Of a stretch of DNA of 64,000 bases, positions 42,920 through 55,500 are shown piece by piece. Below the pieces are notes generated by a model, which had not been told where the DNA came from, did no database searches, and saw nothing but the letters and a program-made list of their open reading frames with translations. A program made the position numbers and the translations under genes. This DNA comes from Nicotiana tabacum (taxonomy: Eukaryota > Streptophyta > Magnoliopsida > Solanales > Solanaceae): NCBI RefSeq assembly GCF_000715075.1, contig NC_134082.1:61777466-61841465 (forward strand), given 5' to 3'. Numbering within the stretch: the first letter of the stretch is position 1; every line of letters starts with the position of its first letter.

Positions 42920-44842
42920 ATGAAGTTTCAGCTACTCTACTCGCTCTCCATTTTTTTGGTGAGCAGCAATTTTGTATAGTTTTCATCTTATACTTGCAAA
43001 AGCACTAAAAAATTTAAGGGTCCTTATACAAATAGCAGGCCAATTTTATTATTTATTTTTGTGGATGGTTTACATAGATTATATGATTATACACATATTA
43101 TACATGAATGATACATAATATTACATATTATCCGGGTATTTTAATTTAATCGATTGGATGGATGACTATTTAGGTTAGTTCTTCAATTTTAAAAGAGTTT
43201 TCAAGAAAGTTTGTGATTATCGTAGGATGCTTCAGTCAACTCACTTATATGCTCATACTCTTGACAAATTAATCAAAGTATCTGAAAATAGAAAAGCTTC
43301 ATTATATTTTGCATATTGTTTACGTGGGAGCTAGATAATAATATAAAGAAAATTGTTTCTTGTTGAATGTAGCTTGCTTTTGTAGCATGTGTATGTTATG
43401 CAGCTATATCTCCGGAGGTTTATTGGAAAGTAAAATTGCCTCATTCTCCAATTCCCAAAGTCATCAAAGATTTGCTTCCTCAATCAGGTTGGTCTTAATT
43501 CAAAGGGGTTCTTTTTTTTTTTTTGTCAAATGAGTAAAGTTTAGTGACCACACGTTAACTTATTCTTTGTTTTTACATGTCGAGTGAAAGTACAAAAATT
43601 TCTATAACTTCCATTATTTGTGTCGTTTGACTTGTCTTCCAAATATGTCTCTATGCATGTTACTTAATTGTATTTGTATCATTGGGTGTTTTTAAGCTAC
43701 TTTAGCTATGGTCAAAAGTTTAATTATCTGGAATATTTATTTAACTTCTTTGCAATTTTATTTTCAAAGCATTATAGTTTTACTACTTCATTGCATTTTT
43801 TATCTCTCTGTTATATATCCAACTTTACATATTTATTCATCAGAGTTTATAGATTTAATCCAATTTGAAAAAGCCAAACTAACTGAATTGTCTATATTGC
43901 TCAATTAACTATACTCATATGACCAGTACATGACGTTTCCAAGTGGACATATTACATGTTAATGTTTCTAGAGCTCATTTCTAAGAGAAAAATGACTGTC
44001 ATTATATTGCAGAGGATGACGTTCACACTAAAGAAAAAGTTTACTATGGTTTACACCAGCATGGAGCCTGGATTTTTCATGATGCTACCGAGGATGAGAT
44101 ACGTGAGATCAAAAAGCAAAGCCCAAACGTGAATGAGCTCCAACATGTAAATGAAGGAAGCAATGCCAACAGTCATTTTCAAGATAATTTGCTTTACAAA
44201 CCTTACTTCTTAGAAAAGGATTTGGAGAAAGGAAGAGTCATCAACTTTCCCTCTTTGAAAAATAAAAATGAAGCACCCTTTTTGCCTCGCCAATATGTGG
44301 AATCGATTCCCTTCTCGTCGAAAAAACTCCCAGAAATTCTGAACCATTTCTCAATAGATAGCAGCTCAAAGGACGCTCAAACAATAGAGGAAACAGTCAA
44401 AGTTTGTGAAGAGCCAGCGATGAAAGGAGAGAGGAGAAAGTGTCCAACTTCTTTGGAGTCTATGGTAGATTTCAGTTTGTCTATGCTTGGAACAAATAAT
44501 ATTCATGTATTTACAACAGAGGTAGAAGGGGAAAATCAAATGTTGCAGAAATACACCATTGAAGAAGTTCAACAGTTAGCTGATGGGGTTAACATGATAT
44601 GCCACAAACTTAATTATGCATATGCAGTGCACTTTTGCCATGGTGGAGGAATAACCAAGACATTTATGGTATCTATGATTGGTGCTGATGGAACAAAGGT
44701 CAAAGCAGTATCAATATGCCACAAAGATACATCTCTTTGGAACCCAAAAGGATTGCCTTTTGTAGTGCTTAAGGCTAAGCCTGGAACTACCGGTATTTGT
44801 CATTTCCTTCAAGATGATCAGATTGTTTTTTCTCCCTTCTAA
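42920..44842 (+). CDS. BURP-domain protein, secreted (327 aa, 3 exons)
   Basis: Exons 42920-42958, 43373-43487 and 44013-44842, joined by GT-AG junctions that keep frame; 984 nt of coding sequence. Residues 1-23 (MKFQLLYSLS then a hydrophobic run ending CYA) form a signal peptide, so the protein enters the secretory pathway or cell wall. A short variable region of about 80 residues without tandem repeats follows. The BURP domain starts at YFLEKDLEKG (about residue 105). It has the canonical spaced pattern CHX10CHX25CHX25CH near the C-terminus, ending in FSPF. The lack of RD22-type repeats suggests a USP- or BNM2-like member; the subfamily is inference. BURP proteins are plant-specific and mostly linked to stress, seed or wall processes. 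A relic of its first exon lies at 16930. Confidence 0.92.
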
Positions 44843-45054
44843 AGAAGCCTAATAAAGGTTTGAGCCAGTCCCGGATCGTAAATATACTTACCCGTGCTAG
44901 GTGTTTACACCAAATTAAGCAATTCAGCTTTAGCAGTTAAAGCTAAAGTGATAGTAGGTCTGTGTATGAAGAATGCTTATTTTGCATTCATAAGTTTGAT
45001 ATTGTTTCACGGTGGTTGTCTTTTTCTTTCTGTAATGTATCTTTATTTTATAAT

Positions 45055-45060
45055 AATAAA
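45055..45060 (+). terminator. Poly(A) signal of the BURP gene
   Basis: AATAAA 213 bp after the stop codon, preceded by TGTAATGTAT, a far-upstream-type element. Confidence 0.6.
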
Positions 45061-45729
45061 TGCAAATGATTAGGGCTTAAAGGTATTTTTTTTTTTTTTT
45101 TCAATTCCCAGTCAGTGATCAATAGCCTTGTGAAAAGTTTTCGAGCTGCTGCGAGTATGTTGCAAAAATTCAACTTTAGAATTCTCAGTTGATTGTTAAA
45201 ATTTTGAAACGTCTCCATATGCACATGTACTAAGTGAAATATATTTCAATTATGCAACAATTTTAATACCAGGAAATGAATGTTTTGGATGTGGCTAGTT
45301 GGAATAGAGCTGTCATATGCAAGCTTATGTTGAATTTGTGTACCAACAAAAAGACCCCTTGTGGGTAAAATAGGTTTACACTTACTATATAAAAGAGCAG
45401 CAAGCCTGAAATAATGCACCAAAACAAGCCTCATAGGTAGTGCAATGACCTATGACAATGTGGGAAGCTGAGTTTCAGGCAACGACAATCTTCTCTATTA
45501 AGAATATGTATGTCAGGATTAATGTGAGGAGTAAAAGATTAAACTACTCTTAATTAAATATTGTAGCATAATTTAATGTGAGGAGTAAAAGACTTTTTAG
45601 GGATACGTACATAAGGATAATTTTGGGAAAACAAATTGTATTTTTTCTTGATTGTATAAATAGACACTTATTTTTTACCAAAATAAAAAAGGCAAATTGA
45701 TCACTTATTGTGGACTGGAGGGAGTACTC

Positions 45730-46284
45730 GTAATGAGATTAGTAGCACATGGAAAGTTGAATACCAGGGATAGGTTGATACAATAGGGTTGAGTGTTACC
45801 ACAAATTAAAACTGTCCTCTATGTATTACTGAAACTGAAAATATAGCACATCTATCCTTTCAATGTGACTAGTCTGCACATATCTGGAATAAGACCTTAC
45901 AATGAGTGGCGACGCTAGGAATTTCTCCAACGGTGTTCAAATTTAAAAGAAGTGAAAAAACTTCCCGACAAAGGGTGTTCAATATGTGTTATATACCTCT
46001 AAAACGCAATATTTTACCTATGTACACAGTGCAATTTTTTGACGAAAGGTGGTCAGTTAACAACCCTTATCACCATGTGGCTTCGCCACTTCTTACAATG
46101 GCAAGGTATAAAAAGGATGGCGCCGGACTGGCATGATGAGTTGAAGTGGGCTGAGGTCTATGCAAAAGGGAGAGAAGCTGAGGCAACGGTGTATAGACTG
46201 GCTCTAGTAGCACGCTTGTACTACATCTGGAGAGAAAGGAATCTCAAAATATTTCAAAAGCAAGCAGTTGTCTCTCACAATTGA
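45730..46284 (+). pseudogene. LINE ORF2 remnant (RT zinc-binding region), split by a MITE
   Basis: Before the MITE, the frame reads NCPLCITETENIAHLSFQC then HIWNKTLQ, matching the zf-RVT pattern of plant LINE ORF2 ends. After it, WQGIKRMAPDWHDELKWAEV and YIWRERNLKIFQKQ continue in frame. Stops at about 45757 and 45804 show decay. No RT core is nearby, so this is only the 3' tail of a LINE. Confidence 0.7.
45905..46091. mobile_element. MITE, 187 bp, inserted in the LINE remnant
   Basis: AGTGGCGACGC at the left and AAGTGGCGAAGCC read inward from the right give a short terminal inverted repeat. CTTACAATG flanks both sides (45896-45904 and 46092-46100), a perfect 9-bp target duplication. The 9-bp length favours a Mutator-like origin, though the ends also resemble hAT MITEs. 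Confidence 0.85.
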
Positions 46285-46954
46285 GCAGCTCAATCGCGTA
46301 CCTGCTACTGGTTTCCAACAACATACGCAGTTAAGTTATGGGTGCCGAAAAATAAAGGAGAAAAAGTAAAGGGAGAAAAAAGTCGTGAGGTATTCACGAG
46401 AAAGAATAGGGAGTTAAAAATCTAAAGAACAGTTAAACATGGATGTAAATTTTAGATGGTTCTCGTTAGAGAGCATCTTTCTTTGGTTGTATATTTAAAT
46501 CAATCCTAAGGTTATTATTTGAGTTCAAATCTAACATGGTCAAATAGTTCAATGATAGACCTTGATTAGCTAATTTCACGCGGAAGTGTTGTTATTTGTA
46601 CACCAGAAACCATATACGTAATAAAACTAATTTTAAATGAAAAAGCTTAACAATTGACTCCTTTTTCACGTGGAAGTGAAAACTCCTTTTTCCCGAGTTT
46701 GAGCCCTATAGGAAATGTTTAAGTAAATACATCATATTTTCACCAACTTAACAGACATCAGCGCGTGTTCTAATTCGATAAGAAATTGAACTATGGTAGT
46801 AAGAAAGAAGAAACCGAGGAGAAACCTGTGATGCACTTCTGAGACAAATAGAAACTTAGGAACTTCAAGAATAGATTGAGATGAGAGAACGATTGCATAT
46901 ATTTCCTGAAAGCTGAAGAAACATGCGATTAGCTCCCTACCGATGAGATAGAAT
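46285..46954. other. Intergenic DNA, no gene seen
   Basis: AT-rich, no coding frame or clear repeat boundary. Confidence 0.4.
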
Positions 46955-47200
46955 TAGTAGTCGTAATGTTTGCCTTTAAGATATGGCGCCATGCCGCCAT
47001 TACTTTTATAATCGTATCACAAGAAATTGCAAAAAATTCAAGCTAAAAAGAGATGGTTGCGTCATTCCAGGATTATGACTCTTATTTTTTACCACTTGGG
47101 CAAGGATTATGTAGTGACAGAAGCTTTGAGCCGAATCCCAATGGACAATTTATCCCATTCTGCTCTTACAAAAAGAGGGTCAATTGGTTTTTTGGCTCTT
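46955..47200 (+). pseudogene. Ty3/gypsy RNase H remnant
   Basis: FAFKIWRHAA near 46970 and, after frame changes, YHLGKDYVVTEALSRIPMDN (47088-47147) match the C-terminal part of Ty3 RNase H (compare [15 protein letters not shown] in the element at 9400). Isolated, short and decayed. Confidence 0.7.
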
Positions 47201-47621
47201 TAAACTTGTTTTTAGTTTTATGATCCTATCCTTTCTTTTTCTTTTTTACACATGAGAGATTTAATTTTACATATAAGAAATCTGTCTTATACACATAAAA
47301 GATCTAAAATAGTCATTTTTTTAAATTCAAAATTGTAATAGGACATAATGTACCAGTAGCTAGATGGGTGTCAAATGAACAGGGCTAATTTTGAACGAGT
47401 CAAAACGGACCGAATCAATAAATGAGGGGTTATTACTTAAGCTGAGAAGGACTGGATCAAGATGCTCTAAAATATAGGTCATAGCCAAGGCCGCCCAACT
47501 CTTACTAAGCTTTAATTAATGTGTGCTATTTTCTTATGAATGGTTTAGTCAAATAGAAAGAAAAAAAAATCTTTTGTAATGGTCATATATAACTTATCAA
47601 ACAAAAAAAAATTATTTTAAA

Positions 47622-49355
47622 GGTAAAATACATGGACAGTCCCCTAAACTAGTCCATATTGCATTTAGACACTTCAACTGAGACAATTACCTATTGAACA
47701 CCTAAATTCTATCTGGAAAAAAACTAAAGTGAAGTGGCAAAATAGATGATAAATGAGAAAGAGTTTTTGGTCGGAACCCAATCTATCCCGCAAGATCTGT
47801 TTTCTTAAGCATGTTTCACCGCATAACTTGACAGAGCATTTGCATCTATACCCGTTTTTTGGATCACGTTTTAATTTGTGTCCACTTTGCAAAAAAAAAA
47901 AATAGCAAGCGTACCCACTTTTTCGCGTAAATACAGCATACGAGGCTGAAGTAGCAAAGACAATCACGCAAAACTTCAGCATTCTAGTAAACGGGCCTGA
48001 AGTAACAAAAATTACTGAACCAAGTGTGCTGAAATTTTTGTTTGTAATTGTTGAACTTAAGCATAACAATTGATGTTTTATTCTCTATCTGCTGAAGTTT
48101 TTGTTTGTAATTGCTGAACTTAAGCATAATAGCTGATGTTTTGTTCTCTATTTGCTGAAGTTTTTTTGTCCTGGATTCATTAGTTAAGCTTTTTCAAAAG
48201 TTCATTTATAAAAACTTCAACATTAAATAAACTAAAGTTTTTTTTTGTCGTGGATTCATTAGTTTTGTCATTAAGCATTTTCAAAAACTTCAGCATCTTC
48301 TGCTGAAGTTATTTAGTTCATTTATAAAAACTTCAGCACTAAATAAGCTGAAATTTTTTTTGTCCTGGATTCATTAGTTTTATCATAAAGCTTTTTCAAA
48401 ATCTTCAGCAAAAGATGATGAAGTTAGTTAGTTCATTTGTAAAAACTTCAGTACTATATAAGCTGAAATTTTTGAAAAAACTTTCTAACATACTAGATAA
48501 ATAATCAGATTGCTAACAATATCTAAATCATAAATTTTGGAAATAATAAACGTAAAAAGAACAGAATTATCATGAAAAGAATCACTAAGTGTTACCTTAA
48601 ACCTCCCGTACGTGGAAATATTCACAAATTATTGTCTACTAACTTGCGTAATTATTTATAATTTATTTTTAAATAATCTGATAAACATACTTATGGCAAT
48701 CATCCCATAAACTGAAGTTTCGTAGCAACACCAACAGCAGCAGAAGACAGAAGAAGAAGAAAAAGAAGAAGAAAACGAAAGAGTAGGAGGAGAAAGAGGT
48801 TGAAATTGTTTAAAAAGTGAATACAAGTTAAAAAAATTTTTAAAAAATGGGTATAAGTTAAATGGGGGCGACCAAATAGGATGCCCGTGCAATTTTTACT
48901 ACCTTGACCCTAACAGCGAGCGCTAAGTTCTTAGGGATAGGAGATGCATATAATAGCTCTACCATTCATTAGAATATAACTGAAGCACTTGTTAAGAAAG
49001 ACATTGAACAAAAGGGTTCACCTGCGTAATAGATTTTCCTCCCATATAGCTCATGGTTTTCAGGAGATAAAAACGCAAAAAGGGCGACTTTCAGAAGAAC
49101 TAGAGGGGATGGACATTGATGTGTCTTATCTTAAAGAGAGTAGGGAACAGACGGGAAGACAGAGAGAAAAGTGGAGATGTATTGGCATATCATTCTTTTA
49201 TTGGTTGCATTAGCCACTTTGTTTAGAGAATGATCAACTTGTGCTTAATTGGCACATTTTGAATAAAGTTGAGGTGTCCAATAGGTCATTGTCTCGGTTA
49301 AAGTGTCTAGATGAAAAATATGGACTAATTTAAGGGACTGTCTATGCATTCCGCC
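47622..49355. mobile_element. Mutator-like element with long terminal inverted repeats (1.73 kb)
   Basis: About 100 bp at the left end (ATGGACAGTCCC, AGTCCATAT, TAGACACTT, GAGACAAT, ACCTATTG, ACACCT) recurs inverted at 49245-49355. Flanked by TATTTTAAA (47613-47621) and TATTATAAA (49356-49364), a 9-bp duplication with one mismatch. Internally there are tandem repeats and a purine-rich stretch near 48740-48800, with no transposase. Confidence 0.8.
48028..48480. repeat. Tandem repeats inside the Mutator-like element
   Basis: Two ~62-bp units (TTTGTTTGTAATTG(T/C)TGAACTT) followed by three ~115-bp units built on CTGGATTCATTAG, CTTTTTCAAAA and AACTTCAGCA. Inverted pairs CTTCAGCA/TGCTGAAG recur and could fold. 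Confidence 0.8.
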
Positions 49356-49549
49356 TATTATAAAGATATTTTCGCAAAGTTACTCAAGAATCTTTAGGCT
49401 AGAATCAACCCAACTTTAGATGAGCTGAAATAGACTAGGTCAAGATGGCTGAGTTCAACAAATGGACATGTCAACAACCAGCCCAACCTTGGGCGGATTG
49501 GGCAGGTTAAATGGGTTTAGACTCAAATTGTCACTCCTACTAGTAGCTA

Positions 49550-52503
49550 TGTCAGATCGAAGCTTAGTAATGACATATGCTTCAATCAAAGAACCACAAT
49601 AAATTGACTATCGCCGAGAGGGAGGGATGCTGTCATTCCAGAACAGATGTAGAGCATAGCATTAAAGGAGAGAGATTGCCTTTGCAAAGCGAGACACAGA
49701 ATTATGCCATTGCTGGCCTTCCATTGTGGGCGAGCTCTGTAAATGACAAAAAATAAAGGTGGGTGGTGGAAATACAATTAGAACCAATAGCTAATGCATA
49801 AAATTATCGCTGACACTAATGTTAAACAGAAGATCCCAACATCCATTAGTCATTTTAAGAGAGACTGTTACTCTTATGCCTCAACCGTTTAGTATCCCCT
49901 TGTGCTTTTAAATTAGCATTTCCCCAGTAACCAATGATAGGTCATCTTTTTTAAATAAAAACAGCTGTACAGATAAACTATCTTATGTCCAATATTCCAC
50001 TTCAAGCATATAATTGAGGATGGCAGGAATGCAAAAGCAGCCAATTCCACAAGCCTGATCTGCACGTACTCCAGAAATGTATAGTTCTAACATCTCCATC
50101 TCTCTTTAAAAAGAAACCCACAAATATGAAGTAACAGAAAACGCAGAAACAACAAGCTGAAGTAACAGCATTGAACTAAAATTTAATCCACATGCAGTTA
50201 GAATTACAATAATGCAGAAAAGAATTACTTACAACCAATAAAAAACCTAAGTTGTTGCTTTATCTAATGAATATATCCTACGTATGCAAAAAGCAAAAAG
50301 AGTAAATAGAAGATGCAAGACCAGACCACTTGGATTGAATTGCAAAATCACCTGCCAGCTCATGGAGACAGTGAAGGCAATCCCACATAGCGTAAAACTA
50401 AAAATCACCACCACCGCACAAGGCATTCCTCAGGAACAGGGGAGTGTTAGTTCGGGAATAGGAAATATCACATCTAAAAAACAACAAAGAGGGGTAAGAA
50501 CAAAACTAGACCGTCACAGCCTACGCATGTCATCTAAAGCACTAGCGCTAAACCTCACTCAAAATGACAGTCAATATCTATCAATATCATCTGAAACTAA
50601 TCATGCAAATGAGAAAGAGACCCCAACCAAGTAAAAGATATACTCCTATGTAGCTAAAGGTGAGAATGTTGCTGGTCATACTTATGTTAGTAGCTGAAAG
50701 ACCAGCTATTATGTAGGGGTAACAAGCAGCATACAGAGAACATATACTACTATAAAATAACTCATAAAATTCTATCCACTATAGAGATGAAGTAATTCTT
50801 AGCTTTACTGGACTATAGAACCCACTATGATGCTTACCGCATCACCAGAATGGTTTCCCAACTGGAAACCCTTCATATTTATCAAAACAAAAAAGAGGAG
50901 TGGAGGAATAGAGAGACCAGCACCAGTAACTCCAAAGGCTCACATCATGTCACCAGAAATTTTCTTCATTTTGAAACAGATGACGATCTTAACATAGATA
51001 TATAACTTTCAACCAGAAAGCTAAAAACTAAAAACTAAATTAATAAGAGGCCGATGGACCTCAAAAGCACATATCTCTGAGTGTTAACACCAACTCACAC
51101 CCCATTTCTCATCATTTGTTAACTAAACCAACACACAATTGATTAACAAGGAAAATGCTAGGCGGGTTTACAGATCGTATAGAAAAAATAATATGCTTCC
51201 AAGCTGGGCATATCTAGCTAGTGTCCTAAGGCTACATAAATTGTTGCTGTCCACCATTGAAATGACAAAGCCAAGCATAGCTCAGAAATTCTTTATCTTG
51301 GGAGCTAGGAGTTTCCATCATCAAGCTTAAACAGGGACATTCATCCAGTTTACCAAAGAGTGAAAGAGAATTCTATAGGACCAACCATCAGGGCCTAATA
51401 TTGATGGTAATACACACATTTTCACCATCAGAAAAAAGAAAAGCAATTTCATACTAATCCAAATGCTACAAAGTAATTCTTATACTTGATTCAACTTGGA
51501 GAAACCTGATCATATGGTATAAAAGCTTAGGTTGCTATCTAGATACACCAGATTCATCAGTAGTGTAAGATTGGCTATAACCTCATCATATGTCCGTTAA
51601 AAAGCAACCATGAGAATACACAGAGTCAAGGGCAATCCCACAAAACAGTTTAAGATAGTAGACGAGTCACTCATAATGCATCAAGATGAGGTAAATCCCT
51701 TCCAAGACAATACATCATAACAATTCGCAAATATTGTTCTATATTGAAACCAAATGCTAATCTTCTTCTCTTCAAAAACTGAAATATCTCCATGACTATC
51801 ACTGCTCCATGACGAGTTATACAAGAGTCTACCTTAAGAGAATCTTTCCTTTAACAATGGAGCTGGATATTTGAACCTAAATACAAAATCTCCACAAATG
51901 CCATCGGGGTAATATCCCAATATCATTAATTTGAAAGATGTCTGCAAATTTGCCTCTATGTACGTGAATATTGACCACTAAGTACAGTAAGACACCCAAA
52001 TATGAATCTTTCAAAGGTTCAATGAAGGTCTAAACACATGTTAACTCTTCCAGCAAAAATAAACCCTTGTAGGAGAGCTGCCTTATCTTAATAGATCCAC
52101 TACCCCCTAATACTACTACTATCTAGAGCAGAAGGAGCTCATTACTAGCCAAGCTCCATCTGACAGACATATTACCATGTCCGCATGGATGCCCTCAAAA
52201 CCGGCACAATCAAAACTAAGAAAGACGGAACTTTGGACAGCCGAAAGCGAGACATTACAGGGAAAAACAAAGAGCAGAGACAAACATTAAATGAAAGGGA
52301 AAGAGGTTAAACTGATTCTCTTTCCTTTTTTGTGCTGCACCAGAAAAATCCCATTCAGTTGTCAAGAAGAGCATTCTACCATCGGAAGACACCTGAAATA
52401 GTTTTGTAACAGAAAACCCAGTGAGACAATAATGAGGTAAAAATAAGTATGAATAAAGAACATTAAAGCATCCCATATCCAAATTACCAAATGGTCATCA
52501 AGA
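49550..52503. other. 2.95 kb downstream of the hnRNP-like gene, no gene seen
   Basis: Includes the 3' untranslated region of the minus-strand gene near its right edge. Open frames up to 116 codons (50284-50634) have no recognised motif and no splice context, so I do not call them genes. Confidence 0.45.
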
Positions 52504-55500
52504 CTAATAATAACCACGTCCATAACCACGCCCAAATGGACGATCACCTCCATTGAAAGATGGATACGGGCCTCTCCCAGGCTGCAAGGTTACATAGAAA
52601 GGAATATCACAACTAAAGTTGCATAACACTAAGAAGGATGAATTGAAACATCATACTCACATCAGAGCCGTAATAATCACGTGTGTAATGATCGCCACCG
52701 GGAGGAAAATTATCTGACATAGAAGAGAATAAATACGCAAATAATATTGGATCTAGCAAACAAGCAGCCTAACACAAAAACTGCAGATAAACTTCATACC
52801 TCTATAACGATCCCCGTGAAGAGAATTTGCAGACTCTGAATGATCAAACCGAGGACGTCTGCTCGGGCCCGAGTAATCCAGATCCGGGTCCTACAAAGTA
52901 AAAGGGTCAATTATAATCTACTAAAGTGAGTCATCTAACGCTCTTCGGCCTAGAAAAATAACAGGGAAAGGAGCAGCAGAGAAGTTCCAGCTTACTGTCA
53001 TAGGAAAGGGCCTCTTCAACCCATGGTCAGTGTTATCATGATAGTAACGGTCCTCAAAGTGCCTACCCATGAATGGCCTGTTAAGTCCTTCAACAGGAAA
53101 TTGTTGTCTCCTAAAGAAGGCATCATCTGCATGGCCTCTATCTCCGTGCCTCATTCTATCAAGAAACATTGGACCCTCAACAGATACTGGCTGAGCACCA
53201 CTGAGATTCCACCTCCCACCTGCTAAATTAGCAAGATAGGTTACTGAGATCATTGTTGTGGATATCTAATGATATGAGTCGTAAATAGGAAGTAGCCATG
53301 AAAAAGGATGGAAAGAGCTAAGCAGATAGGTTACTGAGATCTACATTTATTTTTATTTTATCACGAAGAGATCTACAACTATCTTAAACTCAACCACATC
53401 AAAAGAATTAGAGTTTGACCTATTCTATGTAGGTAACACGCATCAAACTAACATAATTTTTTTTGGGGTGTGTGTGGGGAGGGGGGGATATGAAGTTTGT
53501 CATTTTCATTTTTAACGAAGAAACAAAGTTTGTTACTTTCATTACCCCGTCCAAAGTTTGACCTTCCACGGATGGGAGGATAAGAGCTACCAAATTGATG
53601 TTCAACAAAGCCCATTCTACCGCCATGACCAGGTACACGCGGGTAAAAGCCCCTACCGCGCGGAAAATTAGCTCTACCAAAAGTATGCCCTCCTCGGGGA
53701 AAGCCCCTTCCTGAAAGCAGCGCCCATACTGCAGTTAGGTCATGCAAAAAGGAAAATTTCTTGTAACAGCTTATATAGAGAAACAAAGGATTTTCTAGAG
53801 TTACCCATGGGACCACGGCTAATTCGGAATCCTCCAGACAATCCACCTTTTACAGCCTGAGTTTTTGGTTGAGGATTTGAAAGCCTAGCTCGCACTTTTG
53901 CCTAACAGAACAAAGGGAAAAAAGTAATGGAACAATACTGTGAGCATTCACCAATCCAATCAAGCAAAACCATAATAACACCAACTGTTACACACAAATG
54001 AACAGCAACAGTCCCGCATCAACTTATAGCCTTCCACAAGGACCACCATCCACTCAAAGAAGCAATGTTATGTTAGTAAGAAAACCTATTAGGATTATAT
54101 GCATAGAAGTTCAGCAACATACAGAAACCAGAAGTATTTTGTATATTCTGAAGCTTTAGATTATGGCGTCAGCCAGCAAAATACTGAAAATAACATAAGA
54201 AGTCAAGAATACCTTCAAATTGCCATCACCCAGCTCTGTGTTATTTATGCCCGCAACACAAGCAACAGCAGCTTCATGTGTGCTGAAATCAACAAATCCA
54301 AAATCCTTCCGCTTTGCCGTTGACATATTCCTGGCTAGCGTAATTCTTGAAATATCCCCAAAACATTTAAATTTCTCACGGGCGCGATCTTCATCCCAAT
54401 AAGGAGGGAGTCCATCAATAAATACTGACTTCACTTGAGCCATTACCTCTGGATCTGGATCACGTAAAGGTTCAGCAAAAGCTACTTTGGCAGTCCTCTC
54501 AGAGTGACCAAAAACAACATCAGGCCTTTGAAGTATTTTGTATGCTGTCATGGCATCAGTGTGACAAGGGAACTCCAGAAATGCAAAACCACGACTCAAA
54601 CCTTCATGTTTCGGATCGGCCACCAGGTTAATGCTTTGAACACCTTCTACACCATAATCTTTCAGCTTTTGCCTCACCTGTTATAGCCACAGATCATAGT
54701 TAACTAGAGATACCTAAAAATCAAATTGTGCACATTGAATATTAATAATCCTGCAGACTTTTCAAATTCATGTATTGTCAAGGTTAAACAGAGTCATCCT
54801 GAAAATGAGTCAGCAGGGATTGGTTATATCACTTACGGCTTCCTTTGTCCATGTATTGCAAATATTTCCTAAGAATAAGGTGTCATTGTCCTCACTTGGA
54901 GCAGTGCCACATCGCTTTCCCCGTATCTGATGTCAAAAAGATAAATTAGAATCATAGTGCAATTCCAAATATACACAAATATGACTTGGAAAAAATCATA
55001 CAACTGGGTTTCTCATTTCAGACAAAGCACGGCTTGCTTGCTCCTTAGTTGCAAACTTCACGAATGCGTATCCCTTATTCTTGTTCGTTGACACCTCTCT
55101 GTGCATTCGAACATCAATTACCTCTCCAACATGCTGGAACACCCTTTTTAGATCCTCCTCCACAGCATCACGGTCTAACCCACCAACAAATACTTCTAGC
55201 TCTTTCCTCTTCATTCTTTCCTTTGCATGGGCAGCCAGTTGAGCCCGCTCATCATCCAGAGCCTCAGCTTCTTCACAGTCCTCGGGTACACCATCTTCCA
55301 CAAACTCTTCACCATTCTCTTGATCAGCAAAAGCCTCTATTTTATCTTCACCAACTTCGTCAACAGAAATATCCTTTCCCTTCATCTTCTTGTCAGTATC
55401 TTCCTCCATTCTATCTTCTGCACAATTTGCATTTATATTATCGCCAGTAGGAGTTGAATTACTGTCCTTTCCTCCCATCAACTCCGATCCTTCTTTTGCT

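Larger units (their letters stand above)
47363..49541. mobile_element. hAT-like element split by a Mutator-like element
   Basis: Flanked by AGTAGCTA on both sides (47355-47362 and 49542-49549), an 8-bp duplication typical of hAT. The ends GATGGGTGTCAAATG and, inverted, AGTAGGAGTGACAATTTG are loosely similar. Without the insert at 47622-49355 it would be about 445 bp, the size of a MITE. Confidence 0.6.

Noticed and set aside
50284..50634. 116-codon frame as a small gene
   Set aside because: No recognised motif, no splice or promoter context, and ordinary AT-rich intergenic composition.
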